Shown here piece by piece: positions 28,187 to 37,573 of a DNA stretch of 52,231 nt. The translations under genes and the position numbers were made by a program. The DNA comes from Streptococcus pseudopneumoniae (GTDB lineage: Bacteria; Bacillota; Bacilli; Lactobacillales; Streptococcaceae): assembly GCF_001068775.1 (NCBI RefSeq), contig NZ_JWAJ01000124.1:1-52231 (forward strand). The letters run 5' to 3'. A model generated the notes under the pieces. The model ran no database searches and was not told the DNA's origin. It saw only the letters and a list, made by a program, of their open reading frames with translations. Every line of letters starts with the position of its first letter. Positions within the stretch are counted from its first letter, which is position 1.

Positions 28187-29599
28187 ATGGCGAGGAAGAA
28201 ACTTGGCAATCAGAATCCTTCTCAATCGGTGATTTTAAAATACGTCAAGAAAAATTCAAAAGCTAAAGAAGCGATTGAACTTTACGAGCGGACTGGTCTT
28301 TCTTGCTATGCTTGGCAAAAGAATCTTTTGCTGCCTATGATGGCTGTTGACAAGAACGATCTTTGGGTGCATCAGAAGTTTGGTTACTCTATTCCTCGAC
28401 GAAACGGAAAATCTGAAATCCTTTATATTCTTGAAATTTGGGGTTTGCATAAGGGATTGAATATCCTGCACACGGCTCACCGAATTTCTACATCTCATTC
28501 CTCTTTCGAGAAGGTGAAACGATACCTTGAGAAAATGGGGTATGTGGATGGTGAGGATTTTAATTCCATTCGGGCGAAGGGGCAGGAGCGTATTGAACTT
28601 TATTCAACAGGTGGTGTTATCCAATTCCGTACTAGGACATCAAATGGTGGTCTTGGTGAAGGTTTTGATATGCTAATCATTGACGAGGCTCAAGAGTACA
28701 CGACTGAGCAAGAATCTGCTTTGAAGTACACGGTTACGGATAGTGAAAATCCTATCACAATCATGTGTGGAACACCTCCGACACCTGTTTCAAGTGGTAC
28801 GGTCTTTACTAAGTATCGTGAGACTTGTCTTTTCGGGAAAGGGAAGTATTCAGGGTGGGCTGAGTGGTCAGTTTCTGATGAAAAGGAAATCGATGATGTG
28901 GAAGCTTGGTATAATTCTAATCCGTCTATGGGATACCACTTAAATGAGCGGAAGATTGAGGCAGAGCTTGGTGAGGATAAGCTAGACCATAATATCCAAC
29001 GTTTGGGATTTTGGCCAACTTACAACCAGAAATCTGCTATTTCTGAAACTGAGTGGAACGAGCTCAAGGTGGATGATATTCCAGCATTATCTGGCAAGCT
29101 GTCTGTTGGCATTAAGTACGGTCAAGATGGAACGAACGTGGCATTGAGCATTGCTGCACGTACCAAGGATGGCCGTTTCTTTATCGAAACAGTCGATTGT
29201 CAATCCGTTCGTAATGGTAATGAGTGGATGGTTGCCTTTTTGCGTCAAGCTGACGTGGCTCAAATTGTCATCGATGGCGCAAGTGGTCAAAAGATCCTGG
29301 ATGAAGAGTTGAAGGACTATAGAATCAAGAACGTGATTCTACCGACGGTGAAAGAAATCATCGTGGCCAACGCTCTTTGGGAGCAGGGAATTTACCAGAA
29401 AACCATCTGTCACGCTGGTCAACCATCGCTATCAAAAGTAGCTACTAACTGCGATAAGCGGAATATTGGCTCAAATGGTGGTTTTGGTTATCGATCGCAC
29501 TTTGACGATATGGATATTTCTTTGATGGATAGTGCTTTGCTTGCGCACTGGGCTTGTGCTACGACCAAGCCTAAGAAAAAGCAAAAAATCAGTTATTAA
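28187..29599 (+). CDS. Terminase large subunit
   Basis: 470 residues, ATG 28187 behind AAGGAG. The ATPase half has the Walker A variant PRRNGKS (residues 70-76), Walker B DMLIIDEAQE (161-170) and the coupling motif CGTPPTP. The C-terminal half is the RNase H-like nuclease (KYGQDGTNVALSIAA, IVIDGASGQKIL, DMDISLMDSALLAHW). It translocates and cuts phage DNA at the portal. Unusually it lies downstream of portal and MuF, between two terminators. No small subunit is recognised nearby. Confidence 0.93.
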   Translation: MARKKLGNQNPSQSVILKYVKKNSKAKEAIELYERTGLSCYAWQKNLLLPMMAVDKNDLWVHQKFGYSIPRRNGKSEILYILEIWGLHKGLNILHTAHRISTSHSSFEKVKRYLEKMGYVDGEDFNSIRAKGQERIELYSTGGVIQFRTRTSNGGLGEGFDMLIIDEAQEYTTEQESALKYTVTDSENPITIMCGTPPTPVSSGTVFTKYRETCLFGKGKYSGWAEWSVSDEKEIDDVEAWYNSNPSMGYHLNERKIEAELGEDKLDHNIQRLGFWPTYNQKSAISETEWNELKVDDIPALSGKLSVGIKYGQDGTNVALSIAARTKDGRFFIETVDCQSVRNGNEWMVAFLRQADVAQIVIDGASGQKILDEELKDYRIKNVILPTVKEIIVANALWEQGIYQKTICHAGQPSLSKVATNCDKRNIGSNGGFGYRSHFDDMDISLMDSALLAHWACATTKPKKKQKISY

Positions 29600-29602
29600 A
29601 AT

Positions 29603-29628
29603 AAGCGGTCTTGTGACTGCTTTTTTTG
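29603..29628 (+). terminator. Terminator after terminase
   Basis: AAGCGGTC-TTGT-GACTGCTT (29603-29622), one G-T pair, running into seven T. It would insulate the terminase from the capsid genes. Confidence 0.8.
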
Positions 29629-29679
29629 ATGCCAAAAATTACCGAACTGCCGGGGAAGCAGGAGAAAGGAGACATGAGA

Positions 29680-30141
29680 ATGTCAGAATTTAAACCAATC
29701 ACTACACAAGAAGAATTTGATGCTGCTATTAAGGAGCGTTTATCTCGTGAGAAAGCGAAGTATAGCGACTATGACCAGCTCAAATCTCGAGTTACAGAAT
29801 TGGAAACAGAAAATGTTGGCTTGAAGTCAACAATCGAAGCTACTAATCAAAGTAAGTCAGATGCTGACAAGCAACTTGAAGTTTTGCAGAATCAAATCGC
29901 TGGTTATGAGACAGCTAGTCTGCGAACTCGAGTAGCTTTGCAACATGGACTGCCTTATGACCTTGCAGATCGTTTGCATGGAAATGATGAAGAAAGCTTC
30001 AAAGCTGATGCGGAGCGCTTGGCATCTTTCGTAAAACCTACTGAACATTTCGCACCAATGCGAAATCTAGAGCCTGCTCTAGAAAAAACTGAAAATACAT
30101 CTTATAAAAACCTAGTACAAGGTTTAGTTTTTGAAGATTAA
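29680..30141 (+). CDS. Capsid scaffolding protein
   Basis: 153 residues from ATG 29680 (MSEFKPITTQEEFDAAIKER), AAGGAG eight bases upstream; ATG 29674 is less well spaced. The middle is a coiled coil (DQLKSRVTELETENVGLKST). The gene directly precedes the capsid gene. The layout matches DUF4355-type scaffolds that guide capsid assembly and then leave. Confidence 0.85.
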   Translation: MSEFKPITTQEEFDAAIKERLSREKAKYSDYDQLKSRVTELETENVGLKSTIEATNQSKSDADKQLEVLQNQIAGYETASLRTRVALQHGLPYDLADRLHGNDEESFKADAERLASFVKPTEHFAPMRNLEPALEKTENTSYKNLVQGLVFED

Positions 30142-30155
30142 AGGAGTAATAATAT

Positions 30156-31052
30156 ATGACAGATCAACTATCAAGAGGAACATTATTTGATCCAATGCTT
30201 GTGACAGACCTTATCAACAAAGTTAAGGGTCACAGCTCACTGGCTAAATTGTCTAATCAACAAGCGATTCCTTTCAATGGATTGAAAGAATTTACGTTCT
30301 CGTTAGATGCTGATGTAGATATCGTTGCAGAAAACGGGAAGAAAACGCATGGTGGTGCAAGTCTAGAACCTGTAACTATTGTGCCTATTAAAATCGAGTA
30401 TGGCGCTCGTGTATCTGATGAGTTCATTTTTGCATCAGAAGAGGCTAAAATCGATATTTTGAAGTCATTCAATGAAGGGTTTGCTAATAAAGTAGCTCGT
30501 GGTATTGATATCATGGCCTTCCATGGCGTAAATCCACGTACTAAACAAGAATCCGCTGTTATTGGGGATAACTGTTTTGACAAGGCGGTCACTCAGACAG
30601 TGAACTTTACAACAAGCGATCCAGATACTAATGTCGAAGATGCAGTTAAAATGATTCAAGGAGCTGATAATATCGTTAGCGGTATGGCTATTGATACTAC
30701 ATTTGCAAGTGCACTAGCTAGCATGAAGAACTCAGCTAATGAGCGCCTATACCCTGAATTGGCATGGGGAGCAAATCCAGGGGCTATTAATGGTCTACCT
30801 GTAGATGTGAATACTACAGTTGGTCTTAATGTTGGAACCAATAAGGATGTTGCTATTGTTGGTGACTTTGCTAACATGGTTAAATGGGGATATGCTAAGC
30901 AGATTCCACTCGAAGTTATTCGATATGGTGATCCAGACAATTCTGGGAAAGACTTGAAAGGTTATAACCAAGTCTATCTTCGTGCAGAAATCTATCTCGG
31001 TTGGGGAATTTTGGACAAAAACAGCTTTGCTCGTGTTGTGAAAGCGGGGTAG
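30156..31052 (+). CDS. Major capsid protein (HK97-fold)
   Basis: 298 residues, ATG 30156 with AAAGGAG. GTLFDPMLVTDLINKVKGHS, then the E-loop region FTFSLDADVDIVAENGKKTH, the spine helix KSFNEGFANKVARGIDIMAF and the axial part (LGWGILDKNSFARVVKA) fit siphophage HK97-type capsids. It forms the head shell. Confidence 0.92.
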   Translation: MTDQLSRGTLFDPMLVTDLINKVKGHSSLAKLSNQQAIPFNGLKEFTFSLDADVDIVAENGKKTHGGASLEPVTIVPIKIEYGARVSDEFIFASEEAKIDILKSFNEGFANKVARGIDIMAFHGVNPRTKQESAVIGDNCFDKAVTQTVNFTTSDPDTNVEDAVKMIQGADNIVSGMAIDTTFASALASMKNSANERLYPELAWGANPGAINGLPVDVNTTVGLNVGTNKDVAIVGDFANMVKWGYAKQIPLEVIRYGDPDNSGKDLKGYNQVYLRAEIYLGWGILDKNSFARVVKAG

Positions 31053-31055
31053 TAT

Positions 31056-31274
31056 ATGGAATACATTAATGTAAAAACAGGGACTACTATCGTTACTGAA
31101 AATGCAATTAGTGGAGGCGATTGGGTTCCAATTGCAGAATACAAACCTTTGGACTCATTAACTAACGCAGCGTTGAAAGAAATCCTTGATGAAAAAGGTA
31201 TTACTTATGATAACCGCGCCACAAAACCTGAATTGATTTCGATAATCGAACAAGCTGACACTGAAGTCCAGTAG
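31056..31274 (+). CDS. HeH/LEM-domain small head protein
   Basis: 72 residues. The C-terminal 40 residues (LTNAALKEILDEKGITYDNR, ATKPELISII) form a HeH/LEM helix-extended-helix motif also found in Rho N-termini. It follows the capsid gene by 3 bases. Such proteins are common beside phage capsid genes; function unknown. Confidence 0.78.
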   Translation: MEYINVKTGTTIVTENAISGGDWVPIAEYKPLDSLTNAALKEILDEKGITYDNRATKPELISIIEQADTEVQ

Positions 31275-31294
31275 TCGCTTGACTGGAGGTAGAA

Positions 31295-31690
31295 ATGGAA
31301 AACTTTGCAACAGTAGAAGATTTGAAAAAATTGTGGCGGGCGTTGAAATTCGATGAGGAAAAACGAGCCGAAGCGCTGTTGGAAGTTGTTTCTCATTCTC
31401 TTCGCGTTGAAGCTAAAAAAGTTGGCAAAGATATAGATGGATTGGTTACTACTGATCCATCTTTTGCCATAGTGGTCAAATCGGTTACAGTCGATGTGGT
31501 AGCTCGTACCTTGATGACCTCAACTGAGCAGGAGCCGATGACTCAATTTGCTGAGAGCGCTTTGGGTTATTCAGTGAGTGGTTCTTATCTAGTACCTGGT
31601 GGCGGCCTCTTCATCAAGGACTCTGAATTGAAACGTCTGGGTCTAAAAAAACAAAGATATGGGGTGATTGATATCTATGGGACGGATTAA
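31295..31690 (+). CDS. Head-tail connector (gp15-like)
   Basis: 131 residues, MENFATVEDLKKLWRALKFD at the start, then a helical bundle and GGGLFIKDSELKRLGLKK, as in phage head-tail adaptor proteins that form the first connector ring under the portal. GGAGG precedes the ATG. It overlaps the next gene by 14 bases. Confidence 0.82.
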   Translation: MENFATVEDLKKLWRALKFDEEKRAEALLEVVSHSLRVEAKKVGKDIDGLVTTDPSFAIVVKSVTVDVVARTLMTSTEQEPMTQFAESALGYSVSGSYLVPGGGLFIKDSELKRLGLKKQRYGVIDIYGTD

Positions 31691-32015
31691 AGGAATTACT
31701 GTGACTTTGATTGGGAAAACCAAGAATGGTCGGGATGACTTTGGGCATCCAATCTATGAGAATACCGAAGTTCAAGTAGATAACGTCCTGGTTGTTCCAG
31801 CTTCGACAGAAGATGTCACTAATCAACTCAATCTGACTGGAAAGAAGGTCTCTTATACACTAGGCATTCCAAAAGGCGATCAGAACGAGTGGAAAGACCG
31901 TGAAGTTCGTTTCTTTGGGCGCAAATGGCGCACGATTGGTATTCCTTTGGAAGGAATTGAAGCCATGATGCCTTTAGACTGGAACAAGAAAGTGATGGTT
32001 GAAGCGTATGAGTAA
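31677..32015 (+). CDS. Head closure / minor capsid protein
   Basis: 112 residues from ATG 31677 (MGRIKGITVTLIGKTKNGRD). The beta-rich sequence with DNVLVVPASTEDVTNQ and LDWNKKVMVE is that of small head-closure (SPP1 gp16-like) proteins. Overlaps both neighbours. Confidence 0.78.
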   Translation: MGRIKGITVTLIGKTKNGRDDFGHPIYENTEVQVDNVLVVPASTEDVTNQLNLTGKKVSYTLGIPKGDQNEWKDREVRFFGRKWRTIGIPLEGIEAMMPLDWNKKVMVEAYE

Positions 32016-32244
32016 TACAAAAGTCAAGCTTATCGGTTCGGGTGTAGGAGCTCTTTTGAAATCAAAAGAGATTCAGGACATTCTGAACAAAGAAGCGACA
32101 GTCATTAAAAAAAGATGTGGCCCTGGTTACGAACAAGATAGCCACGTTGGTAAGACAAGGGCCAATGCTATGATTTATCCAGCTACGCGAAAAGCGAAAA
32201 GGGATAATTTGAAAAATAACACTTTGTTGAAGGCGGTGCATTAG
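32008..32244 (+). CDS. Short HK97 gp10-like tail connector
   Basis: 78 residues from ATG 32008 (MSNTKVKLIGSGVGALLKSK). The ending QDSHVGKTRANAMIYPATRK fits the C-terminus of HK97 gp10-family proteins, though the usual length is greater. It takes part in joining head and tail. Confidence 0.7.
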   Translation: MSNTKVKLIGSGVGALLKSKEIQDILNKEATVIKKRCGPGYEQDSHVGKTRANAMIYPATRKAKRDNLKNNTLLKAVH

Positions 32245-32580
32245 ATGATTGAAATTATTATCAAGAAATATCTTGACGGTCATTTAGATGTACCGTCATT
32301 TTTTGAGCATGAAGCTGAAGCTCCAGCCAGTTTTGTCATTATTCAAAAAACTGGAGGTAAGGAGCGAAATCATTCTGGTAGTGCGACCTTTGCTTTTCAA
32401 AGCTATGGTCCTACTATGCAGAAGGCTGCAGAGCTTAATGTGAAAGTGAAAAAAGCTGTAAAAGAGTTGATTGAATTAGATTCAATCTGTGGTGTCCACT
32501 TAAACAGCGATTACAACTTTACGGACACTGAAACGAAACAATATCGATATCAAGCCGTATTTGATATTAATTATTTTTAA
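32245..32580 (+). CDS. Tail terminator/completion protein
   Basis: 111 residues, ATG directly after the previous stop. FVIIQKTGGKERNHSGSATF and KQYRYQAVFDINYF are typical of siphophage tail terminator proteins, which cap the tube before joining the head. The position before the major tail protein agrees. Confidence 0.78.
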   Translation: MIEIIIKKYLDGHLDVPSFFEHEAEAPASFVIIQKTGGKERNHSGSATFAFQSYGPTMQKAAELNVKVKKAVKELIELDSICGVHLNSDYNFTDTETKQYRYQAVFDINYF

Positions 32581-32594
32581 AAAGGAGAAATTAA

Positions 32595-33146
32595 ATGGGA
32601 AAAGAAGCAAATGTAACGACTGCAAAACCTAAAATCGGAGGTGCGGTTTATTCTGCACCTCTTGGAACAGCACTGCCGACAGACGCAACAACAAAATTAG
32701 ATGAGGCGTTTGAAGCACTAGGTTATATTTCAGATGACGGTATGACCAATAGCAACTCCCCTGAGTCAGAGAATATTAAAGCATGGGGCGGTGTCATTGT
32801 AAGTTCAGTTCAAAAGGAAAAAACAGACACATTCAAATATATGCTTATTGAGGCATTGAATCTACATGTTTTGAAGGAAGTGTATGGACCAGATAATGTA
32901 TCTGGGGACTTGTCATCAGGAATTACAATTAAGGCAAATTCAAAAGAATTGCCACATCATTGCCTTGTAATCGAAACGGTTCTAAAAGGTGGTGTACTTA
33001 AACGTATTGTTATCCCTTCAGGAAAGGTAACTGCCATCGATGAAATTACTTATAACGATGGAAGTGTTCTCGGATATGGTACGACAGTCACTGCCTTCCC
33101 TAACGCTGCTGACGACACACACTATGAATACATCAAAGGAGCTTAA
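32595..33146 (+). CDS. Major tail protein
   Basis: 183 residues with AAAGGAG upstream. VYSAPLGTALPTDATTKLDE and EALGYISDDGMTNSNSPESE, then the kinked GG segment, are characteristic of the tail-tube protein of streptococcal siphophages. It polymerises into the tail tube around the tape measure. Confidence 0.9.
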   Translation: MGKEANVTTAKPKIGGAVYSAPLGTALPTDATTKLDEAFEALGYISDDGMTNSNSPESENIKAWGGVIVSSVQKEKTDTFKYMLIEALNLHVLKEVYGPDNVSGDLSSGITIKANSKELPHHCLVIETVLKGGVLKRIVIPSGKVTAIDEITYNDGSVLGYGTTVTAFPNAADDTHYEYIKGA

Positions 33147-33148
33147 TC

Positions 33149-33460
33149 ATGTCAAGACGAAATCATAAGAAAAAAAATAACGGAGCAACCCCACAGATTA
33201 AAACAATTCGTGGTGTTACTTCGACTGGATTTGCTTTTGAAATTACAAAAGAGCGCTTGGAAAACTATGAGTTACTTGAAGCCATCGCTGAAGTAGATAC
33301 AAATCCGGCAGTTTTACCCAAAGTGGTCAAACTCATGCTTGGTAACAAATCGGAAGATTTGAAAAATCATGTGCGAACTGCGGATGGAATTGTTCCTTTG
33401 GACAAGATTGGGAATGAAATTCGGGAAATCTTTACAAGTAAGAACCAGTTAAAAAAATAG
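33149..33460 (+). CDS. Tail assembly chaperone, short form (gpG-like)
   Basis: 103 residues, IKTIRGVTSTGFAFEITKER to SKNQLKK. It precedes the tape measure and ends at TAG 33458-33460 right after A AAA AAA, the slip site for making the longer form. Chaperones of this kind coat the tape measure during tail assembly. Confidence 0.85.
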   Translation: MSRRNHKKKNNGATPQIKTIRGVTSTGFAFEITKERLENYELLEAIAEVDTNPAVLPKVVKLMLGNKSEDLKNHVRTADGIVPLDKIGNEIREIFTSKNQLKK

Positions 33461-33855
33461 CACTCCTTGCTAGAATGATTCAAACAGACGAAGATGCTCT
33501 TATCTGTGATTTAGCTGAAACCTATGGAATTTTTGACTACAGACAGTTACCTGCTGACCAGGTAGCTGTCTTTGCTTTTGGTCTGAGAGATGATTCACGG
33601 ATCAAACTAGCAATGACCAATATCAAGGTTCCTTTTGAAACCTTTTTGCTTGCGGGCGTACTAGATAGACTTTCTGCTCTTGTTTGGTTTAAAACAACAG
33701 ACGGTCAGAAAGGAATCAACAAACCATTAATGGTTGCAGAGGAGCTGACAGGTAAAACTAAAGCTAAAGAAAGTAAGGAGATGATCTTTGATTCTGGTGA
33801 GGACTTTGAAGAATATCGTCAGCAAATTCTAGAAAAGATAGGAGGTGAGGATTAG
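33149..33855 (+). CDS. Tail assembly chaperone, -1 frameshift form (gpGT-like)
   Basis: Slipping back one base at A AAA AAA (33451-33457) joins codon 103 to ATA GCA CTC CTT GCT AGA ATG, giving KKIALLARMIQTDEDALICD and a 235-residue fusion ending at 33855. The -1 frame is open across the junction, the linker is coding-like, and no ribosome-binding site precedes ATG 33475, so the downstream 126-residue frame is probably made only through frameshifting. This programmed slip is conserved in siphophage G/GT pairs. Confidence 0.8.
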
Positions 33856-36800
33856 TGGCGACAGAAATAGCACAAGCTTATGTACAATTGATACCATCAG
33901 CCAGAGGTATTACTGGTAAAATCCAATCAATCCTCGATCCTGAAGCGAGTTCAGCAGGGCAAAGCGCTGGACAGTCATTGGGTTCTAGTCTTGTTAGCGT
34001 TATGACGAAAGTTATTGCAGCGGCAGGAATTGGCAAGGCCTTTTCGGCAGCTATCAGTGAAGGAGCAGCGCTTCAGCAATCACTTGGAGGTATCGAAACT
34101 CTATTCAAAGGTTCTGCTGACAAGGTGAAGGGGTATGCTAACGAAGCCTACAAGACCACAGGTTTGTCAGCTAATGCCTATATGGAAAATGTGACAGGCT
34201 TCTCAGCTAGCCTCTTGCAATCTCTTGGTGGTGACACTAATAAAGCTGCTGAAACAGCAAACATGGCCATGATTGATATGTCAGATAATGCGAACAAGAT
34301 GGGTACATCTATGGAGAGCATTCAGATGGCTTATCAAGGATTTGCTAAGCAGAACTACACCATGCTTGACAATTTGAAGCTTGGTTACGGTGGTACAAAG
34401 CAAGAAATGCAACGGCTCTTAGCTGATGCAGAGAAACTGACGGGTGTTAAGTACGACATTAACAATCTTTCGGATGTTTATAATGCTATCCATGCTATCC
34501 AAGAAAATCTCGACATCACTGGTACAACTGCCAAAGAGGCAGCATCTACTTTTAGTGGTTCTTTTGAATCCATGAAAGCAGCTGCTCAGAATGTGCTAGG
34601 GAAGATAGCAATTGGTGAAAATGTAACACCAGCCTTGCAGTCATTATTAGAAACAACGAAAACATTTTTATTCGGAAATTTCTTACCCATGATAGGGAAC
34701 ATCTTATCAGGGCTAGGTGTTGTTTTAACACACGGACTCAGTGATATTGCTTCTCAACTTTTCGGAGATGCTTTTGGTAGTGCTGTTTTTGATCAAGTTG
34801 CACATGTGACAGGAATTTTCGAAACCTTCTTTGATATGATCTTTGGGTCTATGGATAAAGAGGGGAATTTTGAAATATTAGATGCACTTGGTTTTAGCGA
34901 AGATGCAGCGAACCAAATTATCAACATAGCAGACAATATTCGAGTTACTTTTGAGAACATTGGTTCTGCAATCGGTGATGTATTAGGCATTATTGGGGGT
35001 TTCGTTGGTGATCTTTTAGGGATCAAAGATGGAGAGCAGGGAGTGAATCTGCTAGGCATTGCCTTTGAAAGTATCACAGGTTTTATCAGGGACGCCTCTG
35101 AAAGTCTTAGTAAATTTACCTCTTGGTTAAAAGATTCACCTCTTGCATTAGATGCCTTAAAATCGGCTGTTGTTGGTATTACGAGTGCATGGGCAGGATA
35201 TAAAGCTGTCTTAGCGGTAATAAAAGGAATTGAAACAATCAGGAATGCAACTCTAGCTATTACGAATGGCTTAATGCTAGCTCAGTTCGTAAGAACCGGT
35301 GCACTCACTACCGCAGAGGCGGCGAATGCGGCTGCAACCATGGGAGCAAGTGGAGCGTTTGGTATCTTTAATGCAGTTTTATCTGCAAATCCGATTGGCC
35401 TAATCGTAACGGCAGTCGCAGCATTGACTGCTGGACTGGTATGGTTCTTCACACAAACAGAAACTGGTCAGCAAATTTGGTCATCTTTTGTGGATTGGAT
35501 CAAGCAGGCTTGGCAGGGGATTGCTGATTTCTTTGTCGGTCTTTGGTCTGGTATCTCTGAGGGTGCTAGCACATTGTGGGATGGAGTTGTTACAGCTTGG
35601 ACTGCTTACATCGAATCTTTGAAAGCGATGTGGACTGCTGTTGTAACATTCTTTTCTGACTTGTGGATAAGTATTCAAGAGGCTGCGTCTGTGGCATGGA
35701 CAGCTATCACAACGGTAGTAATGGCTATTGTTCAACCGTTCATTGACGGATTCATGAATGTTTGGAATAACATTTCAGACGGTCTTACTCAAATTTGGGA
35801 AGGGATTAAGATGATTTTTCAAGGCGCTTGGGAGTTCATCAAATCCATTTTCTTGGGCGCTATTCTAATCATTATTGACCTTGTAACAGGGAACTTTAAT
35901 CAGCTAGGAGCTGATCTTTCTCTAATTTGGGAAGGTATTCAAAATGGCATTTCCATGATTTGGGAAGGTATCAAAACATACTTCTCTGGAGTTGTAGATA
36001 CTATTGTTGGTTATGGTATTGCTGTTTTTGAAAACTTTTCTGCTGTTCTTAGTGCGATTTGGGAGTTTATCAAGTCGGCTGCTTCAGCGACTTGGGAATG
36101 GTTAAAATCTACTGTAACAAGTCTGATCACAGGTTTGGTGCAGGGAGCTCAAAATATCTGGGATGGCTTTATGAACTTCCTATCAAGTTTGTGGGAAGAC
36201 ATCAAGTCAACGGCAAGCAATGCTTGGAGTTCTCTAGCATCTAGTGTTTTAAGCATTATCAATGGTCTTGTATCTGGAGCACAGAACGCATGGAACACTA
36301 TGTCTAATGCTGTGTCTAGTCTTGTAAGCAATGTCACTGGTTTTTTCAATCAATTGTGGAATATTGATTTGTATAGTGCAGGACAAGCAATCTTGCAAGG
36401 TTTCTTGAATGGTTTGCAGTCTATGTGGTCCTCTGTTACCGACTTTGTTGGTGGAATCGCGGATTGGATTCGTGATCACAAAGGTCCTATCGAATATGAC
36501 CGTAAACTCTTGATTCCTGCTGGTACTGCAATCATGAAGGGGTTAGATCAAGGATTGCAAGACCAATTTAAGGATGTCAAGCAAACGGTCGGAGGCATGG
36601 CTGATGAGATTGCGGATGTATTTTCAGGAGACGGTCTGGACCTGAATTCCTCTGCCTCAGTTACTAAAAGTCTTGAGGCTCAGTTGGCTATGCCATCAAC
36701 TCAATTTGAAGCGCATGAAAATAGAACCGTGTCTGAGATAGCGATTCTGAGAGCAAGTATGGAAAGAATCCTTACTGCTATCCTTGAGAAATCGTCAGAT

Positions 36801-36878
36801 GTCTATCTAGACAATGACATTATCTCGCTCAAAACCTACGAACAACATGGTGCTATTTATGCGAGGGGAGGAATTTAA
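33855..36878 (+). CDS. Tape measure protein
   Basis: 1007 residues from GTG 33855 (GGAGGTGAGG upstream). The N-terminus carries the tape-measure core (GGIETLFKGSADKVKGYANE, TTGLSANAYMENVTGFSASL). The centre has hydrophobic helices (about residues 485-550) and many Trp-spaced repeats (IWEGIK, LWEDIK, AWNTM). It sets tail length and helps DNA entry. Similar long tail proteins of S. mitis phage SM1 are the PblA-type platelet-binding proteins; a link here is possible only. Confidence 0.92.
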   Translation: MATEIAQAYVQLIPSARGITGKIQSILDPEASSAGQSAGQSLGSSLVSVMTKVIAAAGIGKAFSAAISEGAALQQSLGGIETLFKGSADKVKGYANEAYKTTGLSANAYMENVTGFSASLLQSLGGDTNKAAETANMAMIDMSDNANKMGTSMESIQMAYQGFAKQNYTMLDNLKLGYGGTKQEMQRLLADAEKLTGVKYDINNLSDVYNAIHAIQENLDITGTTAKEAASTFSGSFESMKAAAQNVLGKIAIGENVTPALQSLLETTKTFLFGNFLPMIGNILSGLGVVLTHGLSDIASQLFGDAFGSAVFDQVAHVTGIFETFFDMIFGSMDKEGNFEILDALGFSEDAANQIINIADNIRVTFENIGSAIGDVLGIIGGFVGDLLGIKDGEQGVNLLGIAFESITGFIRDASESLSKFTSWLKDSPLALDALKSAVVGITSAWAGYKAVLAVIKGIETIRNATLAITNGLMLAQFVRTGALTTAEAANAAATMGASGAFGIFNAVLSANPIGLIVTAVAALTAGLVWFFTQTETGQQIWSSFVDWIKQAWQGIADFFVGLWSGISEGASTLWDGVVTAWTAYIESLKAMWTAVVTFFSDLWISIQEAASVAWTAITTVVMAIVQPFIDGFMNVWNNISDGLTQIWEGIKMIFQGAWEFIKSIFLGAILIIIDLVTGNFNQLGADLSLIWEGIQNGISMIWEGIKTYFSGVVDTIVGYGIAVFENFSAVLSAIWEFIKSAASATWEWLKSTVTSLITGLVQGAQNIWDGFMNFLSSLWEDIKSTASNAWSSLASSVLSIINGLVSGAQNAWNTMSNAVSSLVSNVTGFFNQLWNIDLYSAGQAILQGFLNGLQSMWSSVTDFVGGIADWIRDHKGPIEYDRKLLIPAGTAIMKGLDQGLQDQFKDVKQTVGGMADEIADVFSGDGLDLNSSASVTKSLEAQLAMPSTQFEAHENRTVSEIAILRASMERILTAILEKSSDVYLDNDIISLKTYEQHGAIYARGGI

Positions 36879-37573
36879 TGGATTATATGATCATCAACGG
36901 TTTTAATACATCAAGCCTTCCTGGTTGTGATGTGACAGATTTTGGGAAGGTGGAGGCTGCTAAGCCGAAGGGAGAGAAGGCTGACCTTTATGGAGTCAAT
37001 GGCAGTTATCGTGTATTAGACGGTTCTTTCGACAGTTACGAAAGGACCTTCATTCTATACGTTAAAAAAATGGTTGAGATTTCAAGTATTCTTGATAAGT
37101 TTCAATCGAATGATAACGTTTTGGAATTTAGCTATCAGCTTGGCTCATTGTTTTATGCTAACTTTGTGACTGCTAGTTTTGAACCTTTTGGGAATCATGC
37201 TTGGAAGTTAGAAATTAAGTTAGAAATGCAACCATTCAGATATCAGAAGAGCGTAGAACCTGTGGTTCTGACTGCATCTGGTACAATCAATAATCTTGGA
37301 ACAATCTATTCAGAGCCTATCATCGAAATCGAGGGGGATGGTGATATCTCTCTTACGATTGGTCGTAAGACCATGTATCTTACGATTAAGACCAAGGCTA
37401 CAATCGATTGTAGACAAGGAAAGCAGAACATCTACAACGCTACTGGTGCGGTTCAGAACACACTTCGGAAGCGTGGAGGGTTCTTAGAAATCCCGACTGG
37501 TAAGATTGGTGTTTCGTTTACTGGAACCGTCCGTAAGATTACTTTTCGACCAAATTGGAGGTATAAGATTTGA
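36878..37573 (+). CDS. Distal tail protein (Dit)
   Basis: 231 residues, ATG overlapping the tape-measure stop. MIINGFNTSSLPGCDVTDFG and the final VRKITFRPNWRYKI belong to the Dit family, the hub connecting tail tube and baseplate. No extra carbohydrate-binding insert is seen. Confidence 0.9.
   Translation: MDYMIINGFNTSSLPGCDVTDFGKVEAAKPKGEKADLYGVNGSYRVLDGSFDSYERTFILYVKKMVEISSILDKFQSNDNVLEFSYQLGSLFYANFVTASFEPFGNHAWKLEIKLEMQPFRYQKSVEPVVLTASGTINNLGTIYSEPIIEIEGDGDISLTIGRKTMYLTIKTKATIDCRQGKQNIYNATGAVQNTLRKRGGFLEIPTGKIGVSFTGTVRKITFRPNWRYKI

Noticed and set aside
33475-33855. Independent gene for the second tail chaperone
   Set aside because: No ribosome-binding site; the upstream -1 frame is open and coding-like, so frameshift production is preferred.
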